From: Pseudonocardia autotrophica
GTDB taxonomy: Bacteria > Actinomycetota > Actinomycetes > Mycobacteriales > Pseudonocardiaceae
Assembly (NCBI RefSeq): GCF_000717175.1
Contig: NZ_JNYD01000010.1
Span: 1 to 64,000 of the forward strand
Reading direction: 5' to 3'
DNA: 64,000 nucleotides
The position numbers and the translations under genes were made by a program. Below the pieces are notes generated by a model. The model had not been told where the DNA came from. It saw only the letters and a list, made by a program, of their open reading frames with translations, and made no database searches. Position 1 is the stretch's first letter; every line of letters begins with the position of its first letter. Below are positions 50,076-59,871 of this stretch, piece by piece.

Positions 50076-51161
50076 TCAGCCGGTGTAGAAGGGGGTGAGC
50101 CCCGTGCCCTGGGGCACCCCGCTCGCCGGGACGTTCGCTGCGGTGATCAGGGGCGCGTCGACGTAGAGCTGTGCGTTCTTCGGCGGGGCCGCACCGCCGA
50201 TGATCTTCGCCAGCTCGGTGAGCACGACGTTGGACACGGCGACCATGTCGTTGACGACGGTGGCCCCCTGCGGCCCGCGCTGGCGGATCGAGTCCAGGTT
50301 CGCCTGCTCGCCGTCGATGGACACCACGAACACGTCGTCGCGGCCCGCTGCCTCGATCGCGGACACGGCGGCGTAGCCACCCTGGTCCCAGGCCACGAAG
50401 ATCGCGCCGAGCTGCCCGCCCCTCGGGAACTTGGTGAGCACGTCGGTGGTGGTGTTCTGCACGTCGGGCACGGACGAGTCGGCGTTGGTCTCGTGTCGGA
50501 GCAGGATCGGCGTGCCGTAGTAGTCCGCCAGCGTCCGCACGGCGAGCTCGCGCTCCCGGAGGTTCGCGAGCGGCGTGTAGCCGACGAGCGCGATGCCCTT
50601 GTCGCCGCCCGCGACCGCCAGCCGCTGCTGAATGTAGGTCCCGCACCGCATCCCGGAGATGAACTCGTTGGCGCCCACGTCGAACGCCAGGCCGGGGGCG
50701 GTCCCGCAGTAGAAGCCGCCGACGGGTACCCCGGCCTTCTGCGCCGCGGCCAGCCCCTCGCTGATGTTCGCGGCCTCGGTGTTCGCGACGACGATCGCGG
50801 AGAACCCGTTCTCGGCCCAGACCCGCATGGTGTCGTTCGTGCGCGCCAGGTCGAAGTCGCTGCTCACGGCCTGCAGGTCGAACTCGTGCTTCGTCGACAG
50901 GTCGGTCATGATCTGCACGCTCCGCGCCACCGTCGGGCCCTGCAGGTTGATCCCCACGACCCCGATCCGGGCGCCCTTGAGCGGCGCGAAGTCGGCGTCG
51001 GAGAAGGTCGTCCCGCTGCTCGGGACCGCCGCGGCGTCTGTTCCGCTCGCCGTGGCCGCCCCGCCGCTGACGCTGCAGGCCGCTAGTGCGAGCCCCGCAC
51101 CGGCTCCGGCACTCCCGTAGAGGAACGCCCTTCGGGGGAGCGACCTGCGAAGGGGACTCAT
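50076..51161 (-). CDS. Ribose-type ABC importer substrate-binding lipoprotein
   Basis: The 361-residue protein has an N terminus with MSPLRRSLPRRAFLYGSAG, a twin-arginine-like stretch, and a lipobox LAAC. GARIGVVGINLQGPT, AIVVANTEAANI, GIALVGYTPLANLRERE and VFVVSIDGEQANLDSI show the periplasmic binding protein type I fold of sugar-type importers. GGAGG lies before ATG 51161; a longer frame to 51341 lacks such a site. It diverges from the permease/ATPase genes, which complete the importer. Its operon also encodes the aldolase and hydratase. Confidence 0.84.
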   Translation of the reverse strand: MSPLRRSLPRRAFLYGSAGAGAGLALAACSVSGGAATASGTDAAAVPSSGTTFSDADFAPLKGARIGVVGINLQGPTVARSVQIMTDLSTKHEFDLQAVSSDFDLARTNDTMRVWAENGFSAIVVANTEAANISEGLAAAQKAGVPVGGFYCGTAPGLAFDVGANEFISGMRCGTYIQQRLAVAGGDKGIALVGYTPLANLRERELAVRTLADYYGTPILLRHETNADSSVPDVQNTTTDVLTKFPRGGQLGAIFVAWDQGGYAAVSAIEAAGRDDVFVVSIDGEQANLDSIRQRGPQGATVVNDMVAVSNVVLTELAKIIGGAAPPKNAQLYVDAPLITAANVPASGVPQGTGLTPFYTG

Positions 51162-51247
51162 CGTGTACCTCCATTGGGACGATGGACGGGCGGCGCAGCT
51201 GGGCCCGCGCCGGCGGAACGCTACGACCGGGCTGAGGGGCCGGACAA

Positions 51248-51307
51248 TGCACCAAAGTGCACCGCTGCGACCTGCGCGTCCCGGCGACGACTGTGCACTT
51301 TGGTGGA
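51248..51307. promoter_or_regulatory. Pair of LuxR-type operators in the divergent importer promoter
   Basis: TGCACCAAAGTGCA (51248-51261) and TGCACTTTGGTGGA (51294-51307) point in opposite directions, one for each divergent transcript, 46 bases apart. They share the motif of 43240 and 45838. Confidence 0.65.
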
Positions 51308-51389
51308 CTGCCCGGCGCTCGCGGGCGCGACCTAGATTCACGGTTCCTGACGGACCGCCACGGCTGTCGGCCGACGAAGGAGCCGCCCG

Positions 51390-52421
51390 ATGAACGCCTC
51401 GACACCGACCTCGACGGACACCGCGAGACCGGACACCGCATCACCCGTGACCGGCAGGTCCGGAGCGGGTCCCGCCTCAACCGAGCGGGGGATGGTCCTG
51501 CTCTCGCGGTACGGGACCCTGGTCGGGTTCGTCCTGATGCTGATCGTCTTCGGCGTGCTCGCCGACTCGTTCCTCACCGCGAGCAACGTCGCCAACGTGC
51601 TCAAGGCGGCGGCCGCGATGGGGGTGCTGTCGATCGGCCTCACCGTCGTACTCACGCTCGGCGACTTCGATCTCTCGATCGGCTACACCGCGACTGGCGC
51701 CGGGATGCTCGCGGCAGGCACGGCCCAGAGCTTCGGGATGGTCGGCGGCACAGCGGCAGCGCTGCTCTTCGGCGCAGGGGTAGGCGTGGTCAACGGCCTG
51801 ATCGTGACGAGGCTGGGAGTCTCCGCCTTCATCGCCACCCTCGGTGTCGGGCAGATCATCACCGGGTGGCTGCTCGCCTACCGCGGCGGCGTCCAGGTGT
51901 CAGGTGACCTGCCTCCGGATTTCACACTGCTCGGTCGCGGCACGCTCGGCCCGGTCCCGTTCCTTGTGATCCTCTGGTTCGCAGTGGCCGTCGCGGCCTA
52001 CCTGCTGATGGAGCGGACGGTGATCGGCCGCCGGATGTACGCGGTCGGCGGCAACCCGGTCGCGGCCCGGCTGTCCGGCATCGACGGCAAGCGGGTGCGC
52101 CTGCTCGCCTTCGTGCTGAGCGGAGTGCTGGCGGGGCTCGGCGGGCTGATGCTCGCTTCGAGCCTGGGCGTCGGGAACCCGACGGCGGCGGTGAGCTACC
52201 TGCTGCCCGCCTTCGCCGCCAGCTTCATCGGTGCCGCGACGCTGCGCGAGGGGCAGTTCCATGTCGGCGGGACCATCGTCGGGGTGCTCATGCTGGGCTT
52301 CCTGGCCAACGGGCTCGTCGTTACGGGCGTGGAGCGGGCCTGGACCACCGCGGCCCAGGGGATCGTGCTCGTCGCCGCCGTCACGATCAGCACGTTCGCC
52401 CGGAAGGTCGCGGCGCGGTGA
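51390..52421 (+). CDS. Ribose-type ABC importer permease
   Basis: The 343-residue protein has RbsC-type features: SNVANVLKAAAAMGVLSIG, GDFDLSIGYTATGAGM, FIATLGVGQIITGWL, MYAVGGNPVAARLSGI and SFIGAATLREGQFHVGG. About ten membrane segments are expected. GAAGGAG precedes ATG 51390. The ATPase gene overlaps by four bases (GTGA). Confidence 0.87.
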   Translation: MNASTPTSTDTARPDTASPVTGRSGAGPASTERGMVLLSRYGTLVGFVLMLIVFGVLADSFLTASNVANVLKAAAAMGVLSIGLTVVLTLGDFDLSIGYTATGAGMLAAGTAQSFGMVGGTAAALLFGAGVGVVNGLIVTRLGVSAFIATLGVGQIITGWLLAYRGGVQVSGDLPPDFTLLGRGTLGPVPFLVILWFAVAVAAYLLMERTVIGRRMYAVGGNPVAARLSGIDGKRVRLLAFVLSGVLAGLGGLMLASSLGVGNPTAAVSYLLPAFAASFIGAATLREGQFHVGGTIVGVLMLGFLANGLVVTGVERAWTTAAQGIVLVAAVTISTFARKVAAR

Positions 52422-53938
52422 CGGGCGAGGTCTGGCTCCGCGTGCGCGGAGTGGGCAAGAGCTTCGCGGGCGTCCCCGCGCTGGACGGCGTGGACCTCGA
52501 CGTCCGGGCGGGCGAGGTGCACGGGCTGATCGGGCAGAACGGTGCGGGCAAGTCCACTCTGATCAAGATCCTCGCGGGGGTGCATCGGCCTGGGGCCGGG
52601 ACGATCGAGATCGAGCACGAGCAGGTCAGCTTCCCCGACGCCGCCGCGGCCAACGCAGCCGGGATCGCCGTGCTGCACCAGGAACCCCAGGTCGTCGCGG
52701 ACCTGGCCGTGTACGAGAACGTCTACCTCGGCCTCGTCCCGCCGCGTGTGGGCCCGTTGATCCGGCGGAACGAGATGCGCCGGACCTGCCGCGAGATGCT
52801 GGAGCGGCTCGGGGTCACCCTCGATGTCGACGAGCGGATCTCCGCCCTGTCGGCGGCCCAGACCGCAATGGTCGGCCTGGCCCGCTGTCTGCTGCTCGGC
52901 GCCCAGCTCATCATCATGGACGAGCCCACGGCATCGCTCGGAGCGCACGAGGTCGAGCAGGTGTATCGGACCGTCGAGCGGCTGCGGGCGGACGGGCTGA
53001 GCGTGATCTACGTGTCCCACCGACTCGACGAGATCGCGGCCCTGTGCGACCGGGCCACGGTGCTGCGGGACGGCCGGCTAGTCGGCGGGCTCGACCACGA
53101 CGAGCTGCAGGACCGGCAGAACCTCGTCCGGATGATCCTCGGCGTGGAGCCCAGCAGGCTCGTTCGGGCCGACGATCGGGAGCCGGGCGAGGTCGCGCTC
53201 AGCGCCCGCGGGCTGAGCTGGCGCAACCGCGTCGTCGACGTGGATCTGGACCTGCACCGCGGGGAGGTCACCGGGATCGCCGGCTTCGTCGGCGCGGGCC
53301 GCTCGGAGCTCGCGCATCTCCTCTTCGGCGCCGCCCGGCCCGACGCGGGGCGGATCGAGATCGGCGGCGCCCCGTTCCGGGCGTCGTCGCCGAGGGAGGG
53401 GATCCGCCGCGGCGTTGCCCTGCTGCCCGAGGACCGTCGTCACCAGGCGTCCGTCGGGGAGTGGTCGGTACGGGAGAACCTCACCCTCGCCGCGCTGTCG
53501 TCGTTCGCCTCAGGTGGGTTCATCCGGCGGCGTCGTGAACGCGAACGCTACGCAATCGACGAAGGCCGGCTCGGGATCAAGGCGGTGGGTGCCGAGAGCC
53601 GGTTCAGCCACCTCTCCGGCGGGAACCAGCAGAAGGTCGTCATCGCGAAGTGGCTGGCCACGGATGCCGACATTCTGATCTTCGACGAGCCCACCCAGGG
53701 TGTCGACGTCGGCGCGCAGGAGGAGATCCATCGCCTTGTTCGGGACATCGTCGCCGACGGCCGCGCCGTCCTGTTCATCTCCAGCGACCTGGAGGAGACC
53801 CTCCGGGTGAGCGACCGCCTTCTCGTCATGCGTGAAGGACGCATCGTCGCCGACCGGCGAGCTCGGACTACGACCCTGCAGGAGACGCTTGCGCTGTGCT
53901 TCGGCGCCGAGGATCCCCTGGCAGGCCATGTGGGGTGA
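52418..53938 (+). CDS. Ribose-type ABC importer ATPase with two nucleotide-binding domains
   Basis: The 506-residue ATPase has Walker A GQNGAGKSTL and Walker B LIIMDEPTASLG in domain 1. There the signature is the reduced LSAAQTAMVGLARCLL. Domain 2 has the usual degenerate P-loop GFVGAGRSEL, the full LSGGNQQKVVIAKWL and ILIFDEPTQGVDVG. GTG 52418 overlaps the permease stop. It powers uptake of the substrate for the segment 3 pathway. Confidence 0.87.
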   Translation: MTGEVWLRVRGVGKSFAGVPALDGVDLDVRAGEVHGLIGQNGAGKSTLIKILAGVHRPGAGTIEIEHEQVSFPDAAAANAAGIAVLHQEPQVVADLAVYENVYLGLVPPRVGPLIRRNEMRRTCREMLERLGVTLDVDERISALSAAQTAMVGLARCLLLGAQLIIMDEPTASLGAHEVEQVYRTVERLRADGLSVIYVSHRLDEIAALCDRATVLRDGRLVGGLDHDELQDRQNLVRMILGVEPSRLVRADDREPGEVALSARGLSWRNRVVDVDLDLHRGEVTGIAGFVGAGRSELAHLLFGAARPDAGRIEIGGAPFRASSPREGIRRGVALLPEDRRHQASVGEWSVRENLTLAALSSFASGGFIRRRRERERYAIDEGRLGIKAVGAESRFSHLSGGNQQKVVIAKWLATDADILIFDEPTQGVDVGAQEEIHRLVRDIVADGRAVLFISSDLEETLRVSDRLLVMREGRIVADRRARTTTLQETLALCFGAEDPLAGHVG

Positions 53939-54982
53939 GGTCCCGAGGTCGACGTGGCAGCGCCAATTGGAGCGCGCGCCCGGCGAGGGTGGGCAGGGCG
54001 AGTCCGCAGTCGCGTTGGCTGGATCGTCCGCCACCCGGCGCGGATGCCGGTCGTGCTGTGCAGAGTCTGGCGACTTCGCGGCGGCGCCGCTGCGGGACGA
54101 GCGTTTTGCCTTGCGCGGGCGCTGAGCAGGAACGGACCCGCCACTTCGACGACTCCCGCAGGTACCCCGCCATCGTCAGGCCGTCTCGGCGTCGATCGCA
54201 GCCGCCCCGGACTCGCCGCCATGAAGCGAGGCGAAGGCGCTGCGAGGACTCCGATGCGCCCGTCAGCTCGGGGACGATCTCGGGCAGCCGGGACACTGCC
54301 TCGACCACGACGAGGTCCTCGCAGACCGGGCACGATGTCGGCCCCCATGTCCGCGAGTGCGTGACCAGGCGATCGACGAGTGGTGTGCTCTGGCCGAGGG
54401 GCGCGAACTGTGCCTGTCCCCGGTGGCCCGACACCGTTCGCCTGCGGCGCTGTCGCCGTCGAGCCGCGGCGTGCTCCGCGGTTGGCGCGATCTCGTGGTC
54501 GGAGCCGTAGTCGTCGCTGCCCCTGCGGCCCGGGCCACGACGGCGGCTCCGGCGGCGGAGGGGCGGTCGGCGGCCCCTTCGCCTGGAACGCGGGCTGCGC
54601 CGTCGGCGAGAGCGGCGGGCTGTCCTACAGCGACGACGATGCCGGTCCGGTCATGCTGAACGGTGGCGCGGGCGCTGACGGGCACGGTGACGCGGTCGGG
54701 ACCCTGTCGAGCCAGAGCGCCGGCTCACCCGTTCGCCCGGTCAGGTCGGACACCTCAACGGCGCAGCCGGCGGCGGCGGGGACTGGGGCGGGCCGGGCGC
54801 GGCAGCGGGCTTGGCCCAGCGCGGTGAACCGAGCTGGTGGTCAGGATGACGGTGTCATCTTCGAACACCGGTGAACAGCTGACTCCTGGGCTGGGCGCGG
54901 GTCACGAGGATCGGCGGCATGCTGGGTGGGAGGGCCACTGAGCTGCGGTTCTCGACGCACTGGCCGGGTCGGAGCGCGTGAA
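53939..54982. other. Long non-coding stretch at the right end of the island
   Basis: No gene is supported over about 1 kb; the open frames lack starts, domains or strand bias. A Gly-rich frame at about 54540-54720 could be a fragment of a secreted protein. GTGAACAGCTGACTCC occurs at 54871-54886 and again at 54979-54994. Confidence 0.5.
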
Positions 54983-55155
<173 letters not shown>

Positions 55156-55256
55156 ATGTGTTCAGTTGTCCTGCTTGGTGCTGCGGTGTCCCTTGCGCGA
55201 CAGGGGAAACGCTATCAGAGGCGTTCCTCGGGCCGTGCGAGGGGTCCGCGACCCCG

Positions 55257-55330
55257 GGTGAGTGACGGGACTTGAACCCGCGACTTCCTGGACCACAACC
55301 AGGTGCTCTACCAGCTGAGCTACACCCACC
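55257..55330 (-). tRNA. tRNA-His (GTG anticodon)
   Basis: Acceptor GTGGGTG pairs with CACTCAC, D stem GCTC/GAGC, anticodon stem CCTGG/CCAGG with loop TTGTGGT, T arm GCGGG-TTCAAGT-CCCGT and discriminator C. The extra G at position -1, needed for histidine tRNAs, is encoded at 55330. Confidence 0.95.
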
Positions 55331-55392
55331 ATCGAACCTCCGGGCCGCCCCGGCGTTCTGACGTGAACTCTACAAGGTCGTGTCGAGCGCCT

Positions 55393-55995
55393 TCACCGCG
55401 GGGGTGCCAGGGCGGCCGCGGCGGCCCTGGCCTCGTCGGACGTCGGGCCCGGGGGCTGCACGAACAGCGTCCGGCGGTAGTACTCGAGCTCGCGGATCGA
55501 CTCCTTGATGTCCGCGAGCGCGCGGTGGGCGAGACCCTTCTCCGGCTTGGCGTAGAAGACCCGCGGGAACCAGCGGCGGGCCAGCTCCTTGACCGAGCTG
55601 ACGTCGATCATCCGGTAGTGCAGGTGGGCGTCGAGCTCCGGCATGTCCCGGGCGAGGTAGCCGCGGTCGGTGGCGATGGAGTTGCCGGCCAGCGGCGCCG
55701 TGCCGGGGTCGGGCACGTGTTCGCGGATGTAGGCGAGCACGGCCTCCTCGGCCTCCCGCACGGTGATCGTCGACGCCCGGACCTCCTCGGTCAGCCCGGA
55801 CCGCGCGTGCATCTCGCGGACGACCTCGGGCATCCCGGCCAGCGCGTCGTCGTCGGCGTGGATCACGAGGTCCACGCCCTCGCCGAGCACGTTCAGGTCC
55901 CCGTCCGTGACCAGCACGGCGATCTCGATGAGCGCGTCGCGGCGCAGGTCGAGACCGGTCATCTCACAGTCGATCCACACCAACCGGTCGTTCAT
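55393..55995 (-). CDS. orn: Oligoribonuclease
   Basis: The 200-residue DEDDh exonuclease has [10 protein letters not shown] (Asp and Glu), [28 protein letters not shown] split over motif 2, and [14 protein letters not shown] with His and the final Asp. It degrades two- to five-base RNA and the cyclic-di-nucleotide product pGpG to mononucleotides. ATG 55995 gives the standard [11 protein letters not shown] start. It lies next to tRNA-His in many actinobacteria and supports a core-genome context. Confidence 0.95.
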   Translation of the reverse strand: MNDRLVWIDCEMTGLDLRRDALIEIAVLVTDGDLNVLGEGVDLVIHADDDALAGMPEVVREMHARSGLTEEVRASTITVREAEEAVLAYIREHVPDPGTAPLAGNSIATDRGYLARDMPELDAHLHYRMIDVSSVKELARRWFPRVFYAKPEKGLAHRALADIKESIRELEYYRRTLFVQPPGPTSDEARAAAAALAPPR

Positions 55996-56055
55996 GGCCC
56001 GCAGCGTATGCGCTGGCCCGCCGGTTGTCGTACCGCTGGTCTAGGCTCCGCCGAC

Positions 56056-57600
56056 GTGGGGGAGAACACGCAGAGCGCCGCCCAGGAGATCGCCGCCGGC
56101 TATGCCACCGAGGGTGCCGCCCTCGAGCTGGGCGCGGTCGTGGTCGACGGGCAGGTGGACCCGTCGGCGCGGGTCCGGATCCCGTTCGCCACGCTCAACC
56201 GGCACGGGCTGGTCGCGGGCGCCACGGGCACCGGCAAGACCAAGACCCTGCAGGGCCTGGCCGAGCAGCTCTCCGCCGCCGGGGTCCCCGTCCTGCTGGC
56301 GGACGTGAAGGGCGACCTCTCCGGGCTCGCGCGCCCGGGGGAGGACGGGCCGAAGATCCAGTCCCGGGCGAAGGACACCGGGGACGACTGGGTGGGCACC
56401 GGGTTCCCCGTCGAGTTCCTCTCCCTGGGCGGGGAGTCCTCCGCGGTCCCGATCCGGGCCACGATCACCCAGTTCGGGCCGATCCTGCTGTCGAAGGTCC
56501 TCGACCTCAACGACACCCAGGAGTCCACGCTCGGGCTGATCTTCCACTGGGCCGACCAGCGCAACCTCCCGCTGCTCGACACCAAGGACCTCCGCGCGGT
56601 CATCCAGCACCTCACGAGCGACGAGGGCAAGGCCGACCTCAAGGTGATCGGCGGCGTCTCCGCCGCCACGGCCGGCGTCATCCTCCGGGCGCTGGTGAAC
56701 CTCGAGGCCCAGGGCGGCGAGGACTTCTTCGGCGAGCCCGAGTTCGAGCCGGCCGACCTGCTCCGCCAGGTCGACGGGAAGGGCGTCGTCACGCTGGTCG
56801 AGCTCGCCGACCAGGCGGCGAACCCGAAGCTCTTCTCCACGTTCCTGATGTGGCTGCTCGCCGAGCTCTACGAGGACCTGCCCGAGGCGGGCGACCTCGA
56901 CAAGCCCAAGCTGGTGTTCTTCTTCGACGAGGCGCACCTGCTGTTCACCGACGCCTCGAAGGCCTTCCTCGAGCGCATCGAGCAGACCGTGAAGCTGATC
57001 CGGTCGAAGGGCGTGGGCGTCTTCTTCTGCACGCAGCTGCCCACGGACGTGCCCAACGCCGTGCTCTCCCAGCTCGGCGCGCGCGTCCAGCACGCCCTGC
57101 GTGCCTTCACCCCGGAGGACCAGAAGGCGCTGACGAAGACGGTCAAGACCTACCCCACGTCGAAGGTCTACGACCTGGAGGAGGCGCTCACCACGCTGGG
57201 CACCGGCGAGGCGGTCGTCACGGTGCTGTCCGAGCGGGGCGCGCCCACGCCGGTGGCCTGGTCGCGGATGCGGGCCCCGCGGTCGCTGATGGCCGCGATC
57301 GGCGGGCAGGCCGTGACCGAGGCGGCCAAGGCCTCGCCGCTCTACGGCAAGTACGGCGTGACGATCGACCGCGAGTCGGCCTACGAGAAGCTCACTGCGA
57401 AGATCGCCGAGGCGGCCCCGCCGCCCGCGCCGGAGGCCGCCCCGGCTCCCGAGCCGGAGCGGCGCCGCGAGGAGCGGGAGGAGCCGGGGATGGTCACGCA
57501 GATCCTCAACTCGCCCGCCGCCAAGTCCTTCATGCGGTCGATGGCCACGCAGCTTGGCCGGGAGATCACGCGCGGGCTGTTCGGCACGCGGCGCCGCTAG
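56056..57600 (+). CDS. HerA-like ATPase (DUF853/YjgR family)
   Basis: The 514-residue P-loop ATPase has Walker A VAGATGTGKTKTLQ, Walker B LVFFFDEAHLLF and an arginine-finger region near GARVQHALRAFTPEDQKAL. The C-terminal tail is rich in Pro, Ala and Glu, then GMVTQILNSPAAKSFMRSMA. The family is related to HerA helicases and its role is unclear. GTG 56056 is chosen because it lies just past the divergent orn start; upstream sequence in frame is antisense to orn. Confidence 0.85.
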   Translation: MGENTQSAAQEIAAGYATEGAALELGAVVVDGQVDPSARVRIPFATLNRHGLVAGATGTGKTKTLQGLAEQLSAAGVPVLLADVKGDLSGLARPGEDGPKIQSRAKDTGDDWVGTGFPVEFLSLGGESSAVPIRATITQFGPILLSKVLDLNDTQESTLGLIFHWADQRNLPLLDTKDLRAVIQHLTSDEGKADLKVIGGVSAATAGVILRALVNLEAQGGEDFFGEPEFEPADLLRQVDGKGVVTLVELADQAANPKLFSTFLMWLLAELYEDLPEAGDLDKPKLVFFFDEAHLLFTDASKAFLERIEQTVKLIRSKGVGVFFCTQLPTDVPNAVLSQLGARVQHALRAFTPEDQKALTKTVKTYPTSKVYDLEEALTTLGTGEAVVTVLSERGAPTPVAWSRMRAPRSLMAAIGGQAVTEAAKASPLYGKYGVTIDRESAYEKLTAKIAEAAPPPAPEAAPAPEPERRREEREEPGMVTQILNSPAAKSFMRSMATQLGREITRGLFGTRRR

Positions 57601-57606
57601 GACCGA

Positions 57607-57635
57607 TTGACTTTCGATAGATACCGCTCGATACT
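57607..57635 (+). promoter_or_regulatory. Promoter with TCGATA direct repeats before DUF2975/XRE genes
   Basis: TTGACT (57607-57612), 17 bases and GATACT (57630-57635) place the start point at about 57642, the ATG itself, so the transcript is probably leaderless. TCGATA occurs at 57614-57619 and 57628-57633, within the spacer and -10. These are candidate sites for the XRE protein. Confidence 0.5.
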
Positions 57636-57641
57636 CAGCCC

Positions 57642-58121
57642 ATGATTGCCGAGCATCGAGCGGTCGCGCCGCTCCGGGTGTTCCTCGTCGTCTTGTTCGC
57701 GGTGCTGGTCGTGTTCCAGACCATGTCGCTCCCCGGGCAGTTCGCGCACATGGCGAAGGAGTCCCCGGAGGACGCGTACCTCCGCTGGCCGTTGACCGCC
57801 CTCGCGGTGTTCTGGGTGCTGTGCGTCCAGGTCGTGGTCGTCGCGACCTGGATGCTGCTCGCCCGGGTGAAGAAGGACCGCATCTTCGACCCGGCCTCGC
57901 TGAGGTGGGTCGACGCCATCGTGTGGGCGATCGCCGCGGCGTGGGTGGTGCTGGTCGGGGTGTTCCTCTACGTCGGGTTCCGGGCGGACGACCCGGGGGT
58001 GCCGATGGTGCTGTTCCTCATGGTCGTCGGCGTCGCCGTGCTGGGGCTGCTGATGGTGGTGATGCGGGCGCTGCTGCGGCAGGCCACGGCCCTGCGCACC
58101 GACATGGAGGCGGTCATCTGA
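57642..58121 (+). CDS. DUF2975 membrane protein
   Basis: The 159-residue protein has four predicted membrane segments: VFLVVLFAVLVVFQTM, LTALAVFWVLCVQVVVVATWM, AIAAAWVVLVGVFLYVGF (the last two read from the sequence in shortened form) and a fourth at VVGVAVLGLLMVVM. DUF2975 proteins are typically encoded with a small XRE regulator, as here, where the stop and next start overlap (TGATG). Function unknown; a role in sensing or controlling the regulator is likely. Confidence 0.82.
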   Translation: MIAEHRAVAPLRVFLVVLFAVLVVFQTMSLPGQFAHMAKESPEDAYLRWPLTALAVFWVLCVQVVVVATWMLLARVKKDRIFDPASLRWVDAIVWAIAAAWVVLVGVFLYVGFRADDPGVPMVLFLMVVGVAVLGLLMVVMRALLRQATALRTDMEAVI

Positions 58122-58351
58122 TGCCGATCGTCGTGCGGATCGACGTCGAGCTGGCCCGGCGCAAGATGAGCGTCGGGGAGTTCGCCGAGAAGGTCGGGCT
58201 CACGCCGGCCAACGTCGCGGTCCTGAAGAACGGGCGGGCCAAGGCGGTCCGGTTCAGCACCCTGGACGCCATGTGCCGGGTGCTCGACTGCCAGCCCGGA
58301 GACCTGCTGGAGTGGGTTCCCGCGGAGGAAGCGGTGGAACGGTTGCTCTAG
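58121..58351 (+). CDS. Small XRE/Cro-C1-type transcriptional regulator
   Basis: The 76-residue protein is a single HTH_26 domain: MSVGEFAEKVGLTPANVAVL, then KNGRAKAVRFSTLDAMCRVL and CQPGDLLEWVPAEEA. Members partner DUF2975 proteins and probably control their own operon. Its TAG stop shares the bases CTAG with the stop of the converging PH-domain gene. Confidence 0.87.
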   Translation: MPIVVRIDVELARRKMSVGEFAEKVGLTPANVAVLKNGRAKAVRFSTLDAMCRVLDCQPGDLLEWVPAEEAVERLL

Positions 58352-59871
58352 CCGAGCAACCGGCGAAGCAGCCCCGGGGTGGTCGCGTCGGCCAGCGCCA
58401 CGGCGTCGGCCGCGTCCACGTCGAGGATGCGGTAGCCGCCCTCGCCCGCTGCCGTCACGGCCTGCAGCGTCACCAGGCCGGCGCGGCGCTGGAAGGGGCT
58501 CTGTCGGACCGTCCAGCCGATCACGCCGGACCGTTGCAACGCGACCGTCCGGCGGGACAGGCCCCCGAGCCGGCTGACCAGGTACTGCGGGGTGAGCGCG
58601 TGGCCGAGTGCCCGGTACCGGTCGGCGGCCAGCAGCGCGGCGAGCGGCACGAGCACCACGGTTCCCGGCCAGATCCAGCTCAGCCCGGGCCAGACCCGTC
58701 CGACGACGACCGCCGCCGCGACGAGCACCAGCACCGGCACGAGGGCGCGGGTGTACCGGCGCCGCCGCGCGGCCGCCGGGTGCGGGACCAGCGGCGTGAG
58801 CGTCGGGTCGATCTCGCTCCCGGTCCGGCGCAGGGCCGCCCCGGCGACCCGGTGCGCCTCGGCCCGGGGCGCGGGCGGCTGCAGTACCCCGCCCTGCGCC
58901 TCGCGCCCGAGCCCCGTGGACAGGGCGCGCGTCTGGGCCCCGCCGCCGGCGCGCAGCAGCAACGGCTCGTGCACGCCCACGCCGCGCAGCCGCTCCTCCG
59001 CGACCGACAGCGACCGGGTGGTGAGCAGCCCGCGCCGCACGCGCAGGGTGCCGTCGGCCTCGCGGGTCAGCCGGTAGCCCCACCAGCGCTCGGTGAACAG
59101 CACCACCGACCCGACCACGGCGATCACCAGCAACGCCAGCCCCACCAGCCCGACGGCCAGCCAGAGCGGGGCCGCCGCGAGCCGCTCGGCGGCGTCGTCG
59201 ACGCCGTCGACCTCCGTGGGGCTGACACCCAGCTCGTTGAGCACGTTGAACGCAGCCGCCGCGATCGCGCCGACACCGGCCAGGGAGGAGAAGGTGAGCG
59301 GGGCGAACCGCAGCCAGGACCAGCGGAGCCGGGCCAGCACCTCGGCGTCCGGCTCGACCGGCTGCTCGACGGGCCGGGGCTCCGCCCGCCGCCGGTCCAG
59401 CAGCTCCCGCCGCAGGGTCTCGGCTTCCGCCGTGCTGACGGCGTCGAGCGTGAGGCCGCCGTTCCGGTGCTCCCCGCCCGCGTCGGCCGCCCGCACCGCC
59501 ACCACGCTGAGCCGGAAGGCGCGGTGCAAGGGCGAGGCCGTGAGGTCGACGGTGCGAATCCGGTCGCGCGGCACCGAGCGCCGCTGTCGTCGGAGCCAAC
59601 CGCTGTGCAGCTCGACCCGCTCGGCCGTGATCCGGTACCGGGTCGTGCGCCAGCGGACCACGCCGGCGAGGACCACCAGCACGCCGATGCCGAGCGTGAT
59701 CCACGGCCGGACCGGGTCGCCGTTGCTCCCGGTGATCAGCACGACGACCAGCACCGGGACGAGCTTGACCAGGGTCCGGACCGGCTCGACCACCACCATC
59801 CGCGCGTCGAGCCGCCGCCACGGGACGCCGGAGTCGACGGTGGGACCGACCGGCTCGGCCGAGACCGTCAT
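58348..59871 (-). CDS. Bacterial PH-domain (bPH2/YdbS-YdbT-like) membrane protein
   Basis: The 507-residue protein has paired membrane segments followed by bPH2 domains, repeated: YRITAERVELHSGWLRRQRR with VPRDRIRTVDLTASPLHR, then WGYRLTREADGTLRVRRGLL with SLSVAEERLRGVGVHEPLL, then a third part with ALTPQYLVSRLGGLSRR and GVIGWTVRQSPFQRRAG. This matches YdbT. In Bacillus, YdbS/YdbT are linked to resistance against bacteriocins and cell-envelope stress. Its start overlaps the stop of the smaller partner (ATGA). Confidence 0.84.
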   Translation of the reverse strand: MTVSAEPVGPTVDSGVPWRRLDARMVVVEPVRTLVKLVPVLVVVLITGSNGDPVRPWITLGIGVLVVLAGVVRWRTTRYRITAERVELHSGWLRRQRRSVPRDRIRTVDLTASPLHRAFRLSVVAVRAADAGGEHRNGGLTLDAVSTAEAETLRRELLDRRRAEPRPVEQPVEPDAEVLARLRWSWLRFAPLTFSSLAGVGAIAAAAFNVLNELGVSPTEVDGVDDAAERLAAAPLWLAVGLVGLALLVIAVVGSVVLFTERWWGYRLTREADGTLRVRRGLLTTRSLSVAEERLRGVGVHEPLLLRAGGGAQTRALSTGLGREAQGGVLQPPAPRAEAHRVAGAALRRTGSEIDPTLTPLVPHPAAARRRRYTRALVPVLVLVAAAVVVGRVWPGLSWIWPGTVVLVPLAALLAADRYRALGHALTPQYLVSRLGGLSRRTVALQRSGVIGWTVRQSPFQRRAGLVTLQAVTAAGEGGYRILDVDAADAVALADATTPGLLRRLLG

